DNA of 39,701 nt from Anaerobutyricum hallii DSM 3353 (lineage in GTDB: Bacteria > Bacillota > Clostridia > Lachnospirales > Lachnospiraceae), in NCBI RefSeq assembly GCF_000173975.1, contig NZ_ACEP01000042.1:1-39701 (forward strand), in the 5' to 3' direction. Of this stretch, positions 1 through 9,131 are shown piece after piece. Positions within the stretch are counted from its first letter, which is position 1. Each line of letters starts with the position of its first letter. A program made the position numbers and the translations under genes. The notes beneath the pieces were generated by a model, which worked only from the letters and a program-made list of their open reading frames with translations, was not told the DNA's origin and searched no databases.

Positions 1-65
1 ACACTACCCTATATTTGTGACTTTAGTCGCAGATATAGGGTAGTATCTCTCTGGGGGTTCGTCTG
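1..65. repeat. palindromic intergenic repeat, partial copy at window edge
   Basis: Bases 3-22 and 25-44 form a 20-bp hairpin with two G.U pairs. It is followed by the motif GGGTTCGTCTG at 55-65. The same end motif, in inverted form, opens the much larger palindrome at 31642-31812, and both have arms of the type CCCTAT...TGTGAC. The left part of this copy lies outside the window. It sits just downstream of the ABC permease gene, where it could act as a transcript-end hairpin, but no T-run follows on either strand. Confidence 0.6.
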
Positions 66-66
66 T

Positions 67-2100
67 TTATTCACCCCGGCAAATTATTATTTTGTAATAT
101 TCTCTTGCTGTTATACTATAAATTATCACATAGATTACTGCAAATACCGCTACTGTTCCTACTGTATACATGAAAAATAATGATATATTCGTAAGGTTTA
201 ACACACTGAGTAGCCTTGTGATAATTTTAAAAGCAAATGCCAGATGAATGACTGCCATAATCAGTGGCAGGAAGAAGACGAGTAGTACCTGGCTTCTTAT
301 GGACTGTCTGACTTCTTTTTTGCTCATTCCGACTTTTTGCATAATCTGGTAGCGTTCTCTATCATCGTAACCTTCAGATATCTGTTTGTAGTAGATGATA
401 AGCACAGTCGCCATGAGGAAGATGATTCCGAGAAATATGCCGATGAAGAGAAATCCTCCGTAGAAGTTATAAAAGTTTTCCCGGCTTAGTTCTCTTCCTT
501 CTATAAATGCAGACTTAAATTTTGCCTGAAGCTGTTCTTGAAGAATTTGTTCTGTTCTTTCTCGATTGGTTCTACTTCCATCTAAATTAAAGCTATAGAC
601 ATATTGCATGAATTCATGATAATCTTCTACACTATCCTCCATATCATCTTTTCCATAAACAGCTTTTAAATACTTTTTAATAATATTGGTATCTTTAACT
701 ATGACATACCATCCATCGACGGAATTTGTTGCATCTGCTTTTGCAATTCTCATACTATCTAAATTTGCTGCTACTTTATAGGAATCATTATTTAAATGAA
801 CGGTTTCTTCATTCTTTATGCTGGATTTATTTTTATTTTTTCTATGGTAGATAAGTACTTCATTATCTGCAAGTTTTACTGCTTTTCCTTCTGTCTTATT
901 ATAATCAGAAAGCGGTATCATAACAAACTCGACTATGTTGGTATCGCCATAACTTTGTGCTGTTGTCATATTGAAGTTTTTAGTTTTGTCATTATATAAT
1001 GCAGTAAAATTTCCTTCATGAAAACGTATCTGTGAAGTTGGATTTGTATGATTTTCTTTTGTAATACTAGCTACGAGTTCCCCGATTTGCCGTTCTTCAT
1101 TTTGGTTGATTCCCTGATTTGTAATTTGGGCTTCAGATGGAAAACGTGTTACTAATACATCGTTCATTCCTGCATATAGAGAAATAGTGATAGAAACCAT
1201 AACAAGTACCATCGTGCTTAATATACAAATATTCGCAAGACCTACTGCATTCTGTTTCATTCGATAAATCATACCAGATATGGCTGTAAAATGCCTTGTC
1301 TTATAATAATAACTCTTTTTTTTACGGAGTAACTTTAATAAAGTGATACTTCCCGCCATAAATAATGCATATGTTCCTGCGGCAACTAAAAGTACGGCAA
1401 CAAAAAACTGACCTATTGCTTGAAGTGGTTCTTTTGTTGTAAGTGAAATATAGTAACCACCTGCTAAACAAACAGATCCGATGATTGTCATCAGCCATTT
1501 TGTTTTTGGTTCCCGCTCCCCAGCATTTCCTCCTCGAAGCAATTCAATCGGATTTGAAAGCTTCATCTGCACAAGGTTATACAGAAAAATTACAAAGAAA
1601 ATGCATCCAAAAATAGCTGCCGTAATTCCTACAGAAACTGGAGAAATCATATACACGATATCTCTTTTCAAATGGAGGATTTTCAATAACACAAGATACA
1701 CAAGTTTTCCAAAAAGGATTCCTGCTAAAATGCCGCCAATAATACTCACTGTTGTTGTAATTATAGATTCTATAAATAGCATTTTGGCAAGATGTCCTTT
1801 TCCCATACCTAAAATATTATAAATTCCTAACTCCTTTTTCCGGCGTTTGATAAGGAAACTATTTATATAAAACAAAAAGATAACCGAGAAAATAAGCAAT
1901 ACTACATTCGCATAAGAAAGCATAATTGATAGGGTTGCACCCGTTTTTACGAGGGAGGGATTTCGATATAAACTATCCATAATGAAATACATCATCACAG
2001 AAAATGCAGATGCTAAAATATATGGGAGATAATTTTTCCTATTATTTTTTAAATTCGTTACTGCAAGCTTTCCATAAATTTTACTATTCATCATCCGCAC
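67..2100 (-). CDS. BceB-type ABC transporter permease (FtsX-like)
   Basis: Membrane permease of a bacitracin/lantibiotic-type detoxification exporter. The 677-residue length is typical of the BceB/VraG family. Near the N terminus a cytoplasmic stretch (NNRKNYLPYILASAF) leads into the first membrane helix. Clusters of hydrophobic helices follow (about residues 55-180, 205-260 and 285-310), then a large hydrophilic extracellular domain (about 320-550), which in this family binds the peptide antibiotic or lipid II-cycle target and signals to the kinase. The last helices are at about 555-665. The start overlaps the end of the ATPase gene by 17 bp, so the two are translationally coupled; the real start may be one of the two ATGs just inside (MMNSK). 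Family assignment is firm; the actual substrate cannot be read from sequence. Confidence 0.9.
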   Translation of the reverse strand: MRMMNSKIYGKLAVTNLKNNRKNYLPYILASAFSVMMYFIMDSLYRNPSLVKTGATLSIMLSYANVVLLIFSVIFLFYINSFLIKRRKKELGIYNILGMGKGHLAKMLFIESIITTTVSIIGGILAGILFGKLVYLVLLKILHLKRDIVYMISPVSVGITAAIFGCIFFVIFLYNLVQMKLSNPIELLRGGNAGEREPKTKWLMTIIGSVCLAGGYYISLTTKEPLQAIGQFFVAVLLVAAGTYALFMAGSITLLKLLRKKKSYYYKTRHFTAISGMIYRMKQNAVGLANICILSTMVLVMVSITISLYAGMNDVLVTRFPSEAQITNQGINQNEERQIGELVASITKENHTNPTSQIRFHEGNFTALYNDKTKNFNMTTAQSYGDTNIVEFVMIPLSDYNKTEGKAVKLADNEVLIYHRKNKNKSSIKNEETVHLNNDSYKVAANLDSMRIAKADATNSVDGWYVIVKDTNIIKKYLKAVYGKDDMEDSVEDYHEFMQYVYSFNLDGSRTNRERTEQILQEQLQAKFKSAFIEGRELSRENFYNFYGGFLFIGIFLGIIFLMATVLIIYYKQISEGYDDRERYQIMQKVGMSKKEVRQSIRSQVLLVFFLPLIMAVIHLAFAFKIITRLLSVLNLTNISLFFMYTVGTVAVFAVIYVIIYSITAREYYKIIICRGE

Positions 2101-2851
2101 CTCCCGCTGTGATTGCAGTCATCGCATCGGAAATCTTCTGATACATCTGTGTCTCGCTGAGGTTTCCTTTGTAAATCTGATGAAATACCCGGCCGTCTTT
2201 AATAAATAAAACCCGCCCTGCTGTGCTTGCTGCCTTTACACTATGTGTTACCATCAGGATGGTCTGTCCATCTTGATTCAAACTGGTAAATAGCTTTAGC
2301 AGTTCTTTTGCTGCCTTAGAATCCAGTGCTCCGGTCGGTTCATCCGCCAGCAGAAGCTGCGGCTGTGTGATAACTGCTCTTGCAACGGCAGCTCTTTGCT
2401 TTTGCCCTCCCGAAACTTCATAGGGATACTTCTCCAGCAAGTTTTTGATACCAAGTTTATCTGCAAGTGGAAGAAGTCTTCTTTCCATTTCTCTATACGA
2501 TGTTCCGGAAAGTACAAGCGGAAGAAAAATATTATCTTTTAAAGAAAAGGTATCCAGAAGATTAAAGTCCTGAAATACGAATCCCAGATTATTCCGGCGA
2601 AATGCCGCCATCTCTTTTTCTTTTACTTTGCTTAAATCTTTTTCTTTTAAAAATACTTTTCCTTCGGTCGGCTTATCAAGTGCCGCTAAAATATTAAGAA
2701 GTGTACTTTTTCCTGAACCAGATTCCCCCATAATTGCTACATATTCGCCCTGCTCCACAGAAAAGTTTACATCTTTTAATGCTTCCACCTGATTTCCGCC
2801 AAAGCGTGTTGTATATACTTTACGAACATTTTTTACATCTAATAATGCCAT
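2084..2851 (-). CDS. BceA-type ABC transporter ATP-binding protein
   Basis: Energy-coupling ATPase of the exporter whose permease follows it. All ABC motifs are present: Walker A GESGSGKST near residue 45, Q-loop (FVFQDFNLL), signature VSGGQKQR, Walker B LLLADEPTGALDS and switch histidine THS. The 255-residue length and the LNILAALDKPTEG region match the MacB/BceA-type exporter subfamily. It follows a histidine kinase gene but is separated from it by an intrinsic terminator, so it may be partly uncoupled from the regulator genes or driven by its own promoter in the 120-bp gap. The ribosome site is a purine-rich AGGCAGGG just before the ATG. Confidence 0.93.
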   Translation of the reverse strand: MALLDVKNVRKVYTTRFGGNQVEALKDVNFSVEQGEYVAIMGESGSGKSTLLNILAALDKPTEGKVFLKEKDLSKVKEKEMAAFRRNNLGFVFQDFNLLDTFSLKDNIFLPLVLSGTSYREMERRLLPLADKLGIKNLLEKYPYEVSGGQKQRAAVARAVITQPQLLLADEPTGALDSKAAKELLKLFTSLNQDGQTILMVTHSVKAASTAGRVLFIKDGRVFHQIYKGNLSETQMYQKISDAMTAITAGGADDE

Positions 2852-2920
2852 TATAATTCCCTGCCTTTCTTCTTCTCTAGAGCGTGTTTGAAAAATGCTC
2901 TAAGCTTACAGGTTTATTAT

Positions 2921-2965
2921 AAAAAGAAAGTGCCGCTGCTTCCATCGAAGTACCTAACACTTTCT
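2921..2965 (-). terminator. intrinsic terminator between kinase and ABC genes
   Basis: On the minus strand AGAAAGTG pairs with CACTTTCT (8 bp, 25-nt loop), directly followed by TTTTATAA. It lies just past the kinase stop codon and upstream of the ATPase start. Transcription of the regulator pair and the transporter pair is thus probably separable. The long loop makes it a moderate rather than strong terminator. Confidence 0.6.
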
Positions 2966-2974
2966 GCTCTTACC

Positions 2975-4012
2975 TTACATTTTTGTAAGATATATCTTTG
3001 TTCCTCTTCCCACTTCTGAATCTGCTGTAATATTCCACTGCAATTTATCCATAATATTTTTACATAAATACAGACCGATTCCGGTAGACTTCTTGTTCTC
3101 TCTGCCATTATATCCAGTAAAGCCTTTTTCAAAAATTCGCGGAAGATCTTCTGCCGGAATTCCAATTCCTGTATCTTCGATTACAAGAGATTTTTCTTTC
3201 ATATAAATAGAAATCTGTCCCTTCTTTATATATTTCAAGGCATTCGATATGATTTGCTCGAGTACAAAAATAAACCATTTTTCATCTGTTACTATACAAG
3301 CTTTTGTCGGTTTAAAATCCATTTTTATCTTTTTAGATATGAAAATCTTTGCGTATTTTCGGATAACCTGACACACCATATCATCTACCGCATACTGTTT
3401 AAAAGATAAATCTGAAGATATGTCTTCAACTCTTAGATAATTTAATGCCATCTCCACATACTGCTCTATCTTGAACAGTTCCATTTTCATATCAGAAACA
3501 GGTATTGATTCCTGAATAATTTCTAACCGTTTATTTATCCGGCTGTTCACTATATCTTCTTCATATAAAAATTGCTCCGTATTTTGCAATAAAATATCCA
3601 ATGCAGCAATCGGTGTTTTGATCTGATGAACCCACATGCCATAATAATCAAGCAGCTCTTTTTTTGCAATTCGATTCTTAGAAATAAGCTCCTGCTTTGC
3701 CTGATATAATTCCTTTGCAAGTTCCTGATAATCATATTCAATAATATCCATATGCTCTGGGAGTTGTTCTGCATCGTCAAAAAACTGCTCCCTGTTGATA
3801 TGTAATAACTTATGCCGTTTATAATATTTGTAAAAATCAATAAACAGACATACTGCACACCACACAAAAGACAATTCGCATCCATAGATAATCGCATCAA
3901 AAGGAATATCATATAAATAAAATAGTATTCCAAATATCACAACGATTCCTGTAAATATAATAATTGGCATTTTGCGGATTTTCAAAAATGAAAAAATACT
4001 TTCTTTGATCAT
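2975..4012 (-). CDS. BceS-like intramembrane-sensing histidine kinase
   Basis: Sensor kinase of a two-component system dedicated to a BceAB-type transporter. The 345 residues begin with two membrane helices (about 16-35 and 40-61) joined by a very short external loop, so the protein has almost no sensory domain. This is typical of kinases that sense through their partner transporter. The phosphoacceptor box contains H129 (GMWVHQIKTP). The ATPase domain has the N box (EQIISNALKY, N257), G1 box DTGIGIP and G2 box GIGLYL. The gene lies 15 bp after the response regulator and the two are co-transcribed. Its 3' end runs into a terminator before the transporter genes. Confidence 0.9.
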   Translation of the reverse strand: MIKESIFSFLKIRKMPIIIFTGIVVIFGILFYLYDIPFDAIIYGCELSFVWCAVCLFIDFYKYYKRHKLLHINREQFFDDAEQLPEHMDIIEYDYQELAKELYQAKQELISKNRIAKKELLDYYGMWVHQIKTPIAALDILLQNTEQFLYEEDIVNSRINKRLEIIQESIPVSDMKMELFKIEQYVEMALNYLRVEDISSDLSFKQYAVDDMVCQVIRKYAKIFISKKIKMDFKPTKACIVTDEKWFIFVLEQIISNALKYIKKGQISIYMKEKSLVIEDTGIGIPAEDLPRIFEKGFTGYNGRENKKSTGIGLYLCKNIMDKLQWNITADSEVGRGTKIYLTKM

Positions 4013-4027
4013 TTCTCTTTCTTTCCT

Positions 4028-4702
4028 CTATTTATCCAAATAATACCCGATTCCTTTTTTCGTCTTAATTCGTCCTTCCATACCTGCATTTTCTAACTTC
4101 TTACGAAGTCTTGCCACATTTACTGTAAGTGTATTATCATCAATAAATTCGTCACTCTCCCACAGCCTTGCGATAATATCATCTCTTGCAACAATCTTTC
4201 CGGCATTCTCCATAAGCATCTGCAAAATACGAAATTCATTTTTAGTAAGAGATATTTTCTCCCCCTTATAAGAAAGCGAAGCATCATTTAAATTAAGAAG
4301 CATTCCTTCATGCTCTAACACATTGACATTGCCTTGAAAGGAGTAGGCCCGGCGTAGTAATGCCTGTACCTTGGCTGTTAGTACATTTAGATCAAATGGC
4401 TTCTCGATAAATTCATCGCCGCCCATATTCATTGCCATCACTATGTTCATATTATCATTCATAGAGGATAAAAACAGAATTGGAACACTCGATATTTTCC
4501 GGATTTCCTGACACCAGTAAAATCCGTTATAGAACGGCAAACCAATATCTAAAATAACAAGCTGCGGATCAAACTGCTGAAATGCTTCCATCACACATTT
4601 AAAATCTTCTATCTGTTTGGTCTCATAATCCCACCGCTCCAGATGTGCTGCCACATTCGAAGCAATCGTAGAATCATCTTCGACAATTAAAATTCGATAC
4701 AT
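4028..4702 (-). CDS. OmpR-family response regulator (BceR-like)
   Basis: DNA-binding partner of the downstream kinase. The receiver domain (residues 1-120) has the acidic pair ED at 8-9, phospho-acceptor D52 (VILDIGLPFYNG) and the conserved K near 102 (EKPFDLNVL). A winged-helix Trans_reg_C domain fills the C-terminal part (about 130-220), with the usual LTKNEFRIL and NTLTVNVARLRKKL segments. The length of 224 residues is normal. It is the first gene of the operon and is preceded by a 10-bp inverted repeat around a TATAAT box, which suggests autoregulation. Confidence 0.92.
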   Translation of the reverse strand: MYRILIVEDDSTIASNVAAHLERWDYETKQIEDFKCVMEAFQQFDPQLVILDIGLPFYNGFYWCQEIRKISSVPILFLSSMNDNMNIVMAMNMGGDEFIEKPFDLNVLTAKVQALLRRAYSFQGNVNVLEHEGMLLNLNDASLSYKGEKISLTKNEFRILQMLMENAGKIVARDDIIARLWESDEFIDDNTLTVNVARLRKKLENAGMEGRIKTKKGIGYYLDK

Positions 4703-4729
4703 TTTTCCTCTCTATTCCTTTTAGTGTAT

Positions 4730-4768
4730 GTTCAACAAAAATTCTTGATTATACCGACTTTGTTGAAC
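4730..4768 (-). promoter_or_regulatory. probable autoregulated promoter of the two-component operon
   Basis: GTTCAACAAA at 4730-4739 and its exact complement at 4759-4768 flank a minus-strand TATAAT box (4748-4753). There is no good -35 box at the right distance, as expected for an activator-dependent promoter. The inverted repeat is a likely binding site for the adjacent response regulator. The arrangement is seen directly; the regulator assignment is inference. Confidence 0.5.
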
Positions 4769-4792
4769 CGTTAATAAGTTACATATATCTCC

Positions 4793-5704
4793 TTAAAATT
4801 CTTTTTTAAAATACTTCTCTGTATAATGAATAAACCTTTTCACTATTTCCGGAAGAAAAGATTCATTTTTATAGATAAGATATAATTCCCTGCAAAATTC
4901 CTTTTCCGGCAATCTATAAATCAATATCTTTCCAGACTCATGTAATTCTCTTATCATTTGATATGACAAAATCGAAATTCCCATTCCAGCTTCCACACAA
5001 TCTCTTAGCATCTCTGCACTATCAAAGGTTGCAATAATGTTTAAGTCTTCTTCTTCTATTCCAAAATACTTCAAGCTGCCGAGTGCCTCTTTCATTGTTC
5101 CAGAGTACTGTCTTCTTGCTAAAAATGGTGCTTCTAAAATCTGTCTTAAATCACTCTCCCCAGAATCACTTTCTCCGGCAAAAATCTTCTGATACTCCTT
5201 TGTATTTGGTGCTGCCAAAACCAAATGGTCTTTTATCAGTGGAATGTACTTGCACTGCTTTTCTACCTTTGTCCCAACAAATCCAATATCGAGACTTCCC
5301 TCTTTTACCCGACGAATAATATCTAAACTATCCGCACTCGTCATCTCCACCTGCGTATTTACATTTTTCTTTAAAAATCCACTCAATATTGTAGGAACAA
5401 ACCACTGTGCCGGAACAGAAGATGTACCAATCCGAAGAAACTCACTTCCATTCCCCCCAACTTCCATTATTGCTTTCCGATGTAAAAGTAAAATATCTAC
5501 TGCATACTTATAAAGTTTTACCCCATCTTCTGTCAATTCAAAATTTCTTGCTGTACGTCGAATCAGCTTTTTCCCAAGCTCATGCTCTAAGGCTGACATA
5601 TGTGTACTGACTGTAGATTGCGAGAGATGCATTTTCTTCGATGCTGCCAAAAAACCTTTACATTCTGCAACATTTGCAAAAATCTGCAATTGATGTATAT
5701 CCAT
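4793..5704 (-). CDS. LysR-family regulator of selenium metabolism genes
   Basis: A 303-residue LysR-type transcription factor. The N-terminal winged HTH (residues 1-60; MDIHQLQIFANVAECKGFLA and HLSQSTVSTHMSALE) is followed by the periplasmic-binding-protein-like effector domain (about 90-300). It is divergent from selD across a 343-bp gap, and the sequence resembles the LysR group described as associated with selenium metabolism in Clostridia. It probably controls selD and perhaps the downstream genes. The motif TTTATCAATA occurs in this divergent gap and again upstream of the ATPase gene at 8348, making it a candidate shared operator. The effector is unknown. Confidence 0.82.
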   Translation of the reverse strand: MDIHQLQIFANVAECKGFLAASKKMHLSQSTVSTHMSALEHELGKKLIRRTARNFELTEDGVKLYKYAVDILLLHRKAIMEVGGNGSEFLRIGTSSVPAQWFVPTILSGFLKKNVNTQVEMTSADSLDIIRRVKEGSLDIGFVGTKVEKQCKYIPLIKDHLVLAAPNTKEYQKIFAGESDSGESDLRQILEAPFLARRQYSGTMKEALGSLKYFGIEEEDLNIIATFDSAEMLRDCVEAGMGISILSYQMIRELHESGKILIYRLPEKEFCRELYLIYKNESFLPEIVKRFIHYTEKYFKKEF

Positions 5705-6047
5705 TTTCTCACTTTCCTTTCCGGTAAGTTTAAAATACTCTGGTCGAAAACACTCCAGAATAAATATATTTTACCATATCTATCGTTTTTATCAATAATC
5801 CTATCTATATTATCGAAATAATGAATTTTACTTTCTGTACAATATCTATTAAACTAATTTTAGAATAAATTACATTATGTTGGGAAATTTTATCCAAAAT
5901 GTACTCGCAAAATCGGTTACAAAAGTAAATGTATGAAAAGTTCTGAAATTACATTGAAGAGGAATCATAAAAGTATTTTTCAGTGGTAACAAGCACATAC
6001 ATAAAAAGCACTGAGAGTACATCCCACATAAAAGGAGGCTGCCTATT
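5705..6047. promoter_or_regulatory. lysR/selD divergent intergenic region
   Basis: A 343-bp AT-rich gap between divergent genes. It must carry both promoters, but I see no box pair good enough to name. TTTATCAATA at 5788-5797 recurs at 8209-8218 and in inverted form at 8266-8275. The selD ribosome site AAAGGAGG lies about 10 nt before its ATG. No ORF, tRNA or other RNA gene was recognised here. Confidence 0.5.
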
Positions 6048-7076
6048 ATGGAAAAAGAAAAACTATTTTGCAAGGGAGGAGGATGTACCGCTAAACTTGG
6101 TGCCGGTATTTTAAGTCGTATATTATCGAAGCTACCGCAGGGTCCGGAAGATGAGAATCTTCTTGTCGGTTATGACAGTAAAGATGATGCCGCTGTCTAT
6201 AAGATATCTGATGATATTGCTTTTGTACAAACCCTTGATTTCTTTCCTCCGATGGTCGATGACCCTTACACTTTTGGGAAAATCGCTGCTACAAATGCAT
6301 TAAGTGATATTTACGCAATGGGCGGTGAAGTAAAGACCGCCTTAAATATTGTCTGTTTTCCTGAAAAAATGGATTTGAACATTTTAGGTGAAATTATGCG
6401 AGGCGGTGCCGAAAAAGTAATTGAAGCCGGCGGAACACTTGCCGGAGGGCACTCTATTGCTGATTCGGATGTGAAATATGGTCTTTCTGTTACCGGCATC
6501 GTCAATCCGAATAAAATCTATACGAATAACGGGGCGAAACCGGGCGATGCACTGATTCTTACGAAGCGGCTTGGTGTCGGCATTATCTGCACAGCAAATC
6601 GAGTAGGAGAAGCTTCTGTGGAAGCAATGAAAGCCGTAACAGACTCCATGACAACCTTGAACAAGTACGCCGCAGAGTGTTGCAGGAATTTCGAAATCCA
6701 TGCCTGCACAGACGTTACAGGATTTAGTTTTCTAGGCCACCTTCATGAAATGATGGATGGACAGCTTTCCTGTCATATTCACGCAAAACAGGTTCCTGTC
6801 TTTGAAGAGGCCTTACGACACGCCGATGAATTCCTTTTAACTGCTGCCGGACAGAGGAACCGAAACTTTACCGGTCCATTTGTTCAATTTAAAGATATCC
6901 CATTTGCAATGGAAGAAATTCTTTTTGATCCTCAGACATCCGGTGGTCTGCTCATTTCTCTTGCAAAAGAAGATGCACCTGCTCTTCTTGGCAAGTTAAA
7001 AGCTTCCGGTCTTCCTGCTGAGATTGTCGGAGAAGTTTTGGAAAAAGCAGAACCAGAAATTTTAGTCACGAATTAA
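6048..7076 (+). CDS. selD: selenide, water dikinase (selenophosphate synthase)
   Basis: Makes selenophosphate from selenide and ATP; the product is the selenium donor for selenocysteine, selenouridine-tRNA and selenium-dependent molybdenum hydroxylases. The 342-residue length is normal. The N-terminal glycine-rich catalytic loop reads [14 protein letters not shown], with C13 and K16 at the spacing of the catalytic Cys/Lys pair; the position is Cys, not selenocysteine. The AIRS-type ATP-binding segments include [26 protein letters not shown] and LAGGHSI. The C-terminal domain contains the DPQTSGGLL motif. The start is set by AAAGGAGG. No selA, selB or mnmH lies in the window, so the user pathway is elsewhere. 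Confidence 0.95.
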   Translation: MEKEKLFCKGGGCTAKLGAGILSRILSKLPQGPEDENLLVGYDSKDDAAVYKISDDIAFVQTLDFFPPMVDDPYTFGKIAATNALSDIYAMGGEVKTALNIVCFPEKMDLNILGEIMRGGAEKVIEAGGTLAGGHSIADSDVKYGLSVTGIVNPNKIYTNNGAKPGDALILTKRLGVGIICTANRVGEASVEAMKAVTDSMTTLNKYAAECCRNFEIHACTDVTGFSFLGHLHEMMDGQLSCHIHAKQVPVFEEALRHADEFLLTAAGQRNRNFTGPFVQFKDIPFAMEEILFDPQTSGGLLISLAKEDAPALLGKLKASGLPAEIVGEVLEKAEPEILVTN

Positions 7077-7275
7077 ATGACTTCTACCTATTTAGAATTT
7101 TAAAAAACACAACCTACTCTTAGAATCTTTCTTACAAAATAAATACCAGAATGATTCATAGAACATATCAGATGTGCAGTAAAAGTATGGCTTCATTGCA
7201 TGACGCACATCTTGCAGCAAGAATGCCGAGACATTCTTTACATTCTTTATAAATATACAAAATGGAGGAACCATC

Positions 7276-7908
7276 ATGATTAAAGTAAATGCAATAGGCG
7301 ATGCCTGCCCAATCCCCGTAGTAAAAACTAAAAATGCTATCCGCGAATTACAGGGTGGAGGGACAGTTGAGACACTTGTTGATAATGAAATTGCCGTACA
7401 AAACCTTACAAAGATGGCAAACCAGAAAGGATACGATGTACATTCTGAAAAAGTTGCTGATAATGAATTTAAAGTCACAATGACTGTAAATGCAGAAGCG
7501 GCACAGATTGCCGCTAATAATGCTGTGTCAACAATAGAAGAAGAAAGCTGTCCGATCACTCCGTTAAATAAAAAAAATACGGTCGTAGTTATCCGCTCAA
7601 ATCAGATGGGAAACGGCGAAGAAGAACTTGGAAAAGCTTTATTAAAAGGATTTATCTATACCTTAAGCCAGCAAGATACTCTTCCTTCTACTATCCTTTT
7701 CTATAATAGCGGTGCATATATCACTTGTGAAGACTCTGCCTCTATTGAAGATTTAAAATCTTTAGAAGCCCAGGGTGTTGAAATCCTCACCTGCGGAACC
7801 TGTTTAAACTTTTATGGCATTACGGATAAATTACAAGTTGGCGAAGTGACAAATATGTATGTGATTGCAGAAAAAATGACACAGGCTGACTTAATCGTGC
7901 AGCCTTAA
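7276..7908 (+). CDS. yedF: selenium metabolism protein YedF (TusA-like + DsrE-like)
   Basis: A 210-residue fusion. Residues 1-70 form a TusA-like domain with the sulfur-carrier cysteine in GDACPIPVVKTK (C11). The second half (about 100-205) is DsrE-like, with a CGTC motif (LTCGTCLNFYG). The protein is known from genomes that have selD, where it is thought to handle sulfur or selenium in low-molecular or persulfide-type form; the chemistry is not established. It starts 200 bp after selD, with ribosome site TGGAGG, and is followed after 16 bp by a DUF3343 gene. A dedicated promoter in the 200-bp gap is possible but not evident. Confidence 0.88.
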   Translation: MIKVNAIGDACPIPVVKTKNAIRELQGGGTVETLVDNEIAVQNLTKMANQKGYDVHSEKVADNEFKVTMTVNAEAAQIAANNAVSTIEEESCPITPLNKKNTVVVIRSNQMGNGEEELGKALLKGFIYTLSQQDTLPSTILFYNSGAYITCEDSASIEDLKSLEAQGVEILTCGTCLNFYGITDKLQVGEVTNMYVIAEKMTQADLIVQP

Positions 7909-7924
7909 ATAAAGGAGTTTGCCT

Positions 7925-8164
7925 ATGCTTAGAAAGAAAAAGCCTGCATTCATCATCGCATTTGACGCAACCACACAGGCAATGGCAACCGATAAACTCT
8001 GTGCAAAAAATGGTCTTCCCGGACGATTAATTCCTGTTCCACGCGAAATTACCGCCGGCTGTGGCTTTGCCTGGAAATCCGCTCCAGAAGATAAAACTAT
8101 TTTAATAGAAGCACTCACCAAAGAAGGAATCGAGTGGGCTTCTACACATATTTTAGAAATTTAA
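7925..8164 (+). CDS. DUF3343 protein (putative Se/S carrier-like)
   Basis: A 79-residue DUF3343 domain protein. A TTG codon six bases upstream is also in frame, but AAAGGAG at 7911-7917 places the start at the ATG at 7925. The typical core is visible: FIIAFDATTQAMATDKLC, then PGRLIPVPREITAGCGFAWK, containing the single conserved cysteine of the family within the motif AGCG. Proteins of this family sit next to yedF and selD and are described as putative Se/S carriers. The function is inferred from context; no enzymatic residues beyond the cysteine can be named. A second DUF3343 gene is found at 9132-9410. Confidence 0.8.
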   Translation: MLRKKKPAFIIAFDATTQAMATDKLCAKNGLPGRLIPVPREITAGCGFAWKSAPEDKTILIEALTKEGIEWASTHILEI

Positions 8165-8180
8165 TTTATAAACATTCAAC

Positions 8181-8275
8181 TTTATCAATCTATTTTTCAG
8201 AATTCATTTTTATCAATATGTCATATTTTAGGTATTCCAATTCGTCAATATCTTTACAAACGACATATTGATAAA
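8181..8275. promoter_or_regulatory. inverted repeat upstream of activase gene
   Basis: TTTATCAATATGTC at 8209-8222 is exactly repeated in inverted form at 8262-8275 (14 bp, 39-nt gap). A further TTTATCAAT copy lies at 8181-8189. The TTTATCAATA core also occurs in the lysR-selD gap. It may be an operator array for the LysR protein or form a long AU-rich hairpin in the leader of the next gene. The repeat is seen directly; the role is inferred. Confidence 0.5.
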
Positions 8276-8347
8276 CTTGATTTCTCTATATCTAGTTTTT
8301 ATTGATTAAGTGCTGTTGATAAAGAAAAAATATTCAGGATACTTATT

Positions 8348-9121
8348 ATGAACAAATATTTTATTGGTATTGATATTGGTTCTACCTGCGCTAAAACAGT
8401 TGTCATGAATCATGAAAAAGAGATTCTCCACCGTTTTTTACAGCCAACTGGCTGGAGCAGTGTAGATACTGCAAAGCAAATACAGGAAACGCTCATGGAA
8501 AAGGGAATCCTGCCAGAAGAATCCGTTGTTGTCGCAACCGGATACGGTCGTGTCTCTGTTCCTTATGCTGCAAAATGCGTCACAGAAATTACCTGCCATG
8601 CAAAAGGAGCCTGCTATATTCATAAAAATGAAAATATGCTCCTCATTGACATCGGGGGACAGGATACGAAAATCATCCGCATTGAAAACGGTATGGTTAC
8701 CGACTTCCTCATGAATGATAAATGTTCCGCCGGAACAGGCCGATTCCTTGAAGTCATGGCAAATACATTATCTCTAACCCCACAAGATCTGTGTGAGCTT
8801 GCTGCAAAAGGCAGCGGAACTTCTATCAGCTCCATGTGTACTGTGTTTGCAGAATCTGAGGTAATCAGTTTGATCGGACGTGGAGAATCAAGAGAAAACA
8901 TTGCCTTTGCCGTTATCGACTCTATCGTACAAAAAGTTGTATCACAGGCAGCAAGACTTACAAACGGACAAGAAGAATGCATTTGTCTTACTGGTGGATT
9001 GTGCGATTACTCTTATCTTAAAAAATCGCTCGGAGAATCTTTAAAAACAGATGTATTAACCGATACTGACGGTCGCTATGCCGGAGCAATTGGTGCAGCG
9101 CTTTCTGCCACCACTATCTGA
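8348..9121 (+). CDS. acyl-CoA dehydratase activase-type ATPase (BadF/HgdC family)
   Basis: A 257-residue ASKHA-fold ATPase of the BadF/BadG/BcrA/HgdC family, the iron-sulfur activators that drive one-electron reduction of 2-hydroxyacyl-CoA dehydratases and related enzymes. Phosphate loops are visible at GIDIGSTCAKTV (residues 7-18) and DIGGQDTKII. The two cysteines that ligate the bridging cluster are seen in CSAGTGRFLEVMA and SSMCTVFAESEV. No dehydratase subunit follows. Instead it is sandwiched between two DUF3343 genes next to selD and yedF. This suggests a specialised selenium- or sulfur-handling reductase activator rather than amino-acid fermentation. The role is inferred from context. 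Confidence 0.85.
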   Translation: MNKYFIGIDIGSTCAKTVVMNHEKEILHRFLQPTGWSSVDTAKQIQETLMEKGILPEESVVVATGYGRVSVPYAAKCVTEITCHAKGACYIHKNENMLLIDIGGQDTKIIRIENGMVTDFLMNDKCSAGTGRFLEVMANTLSLTPQDLCELAAKGSGTSISSMCTVFAESEVISLIGRGESRENIAFAVIDSIVQKVVSQAARLTNGQEECICLTGGLCDYSYLKKSLGESLKTDVLTDTDGRYAGAIGAALSATTI

Positions 9122-9131
9122 ATTACAATCT

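Noticed and set aside
6048-7076. selD with in-frame selenocysteine codon
   Set aside because: The catalytic position is a TGT cysteine codon and no internal TGA is present.
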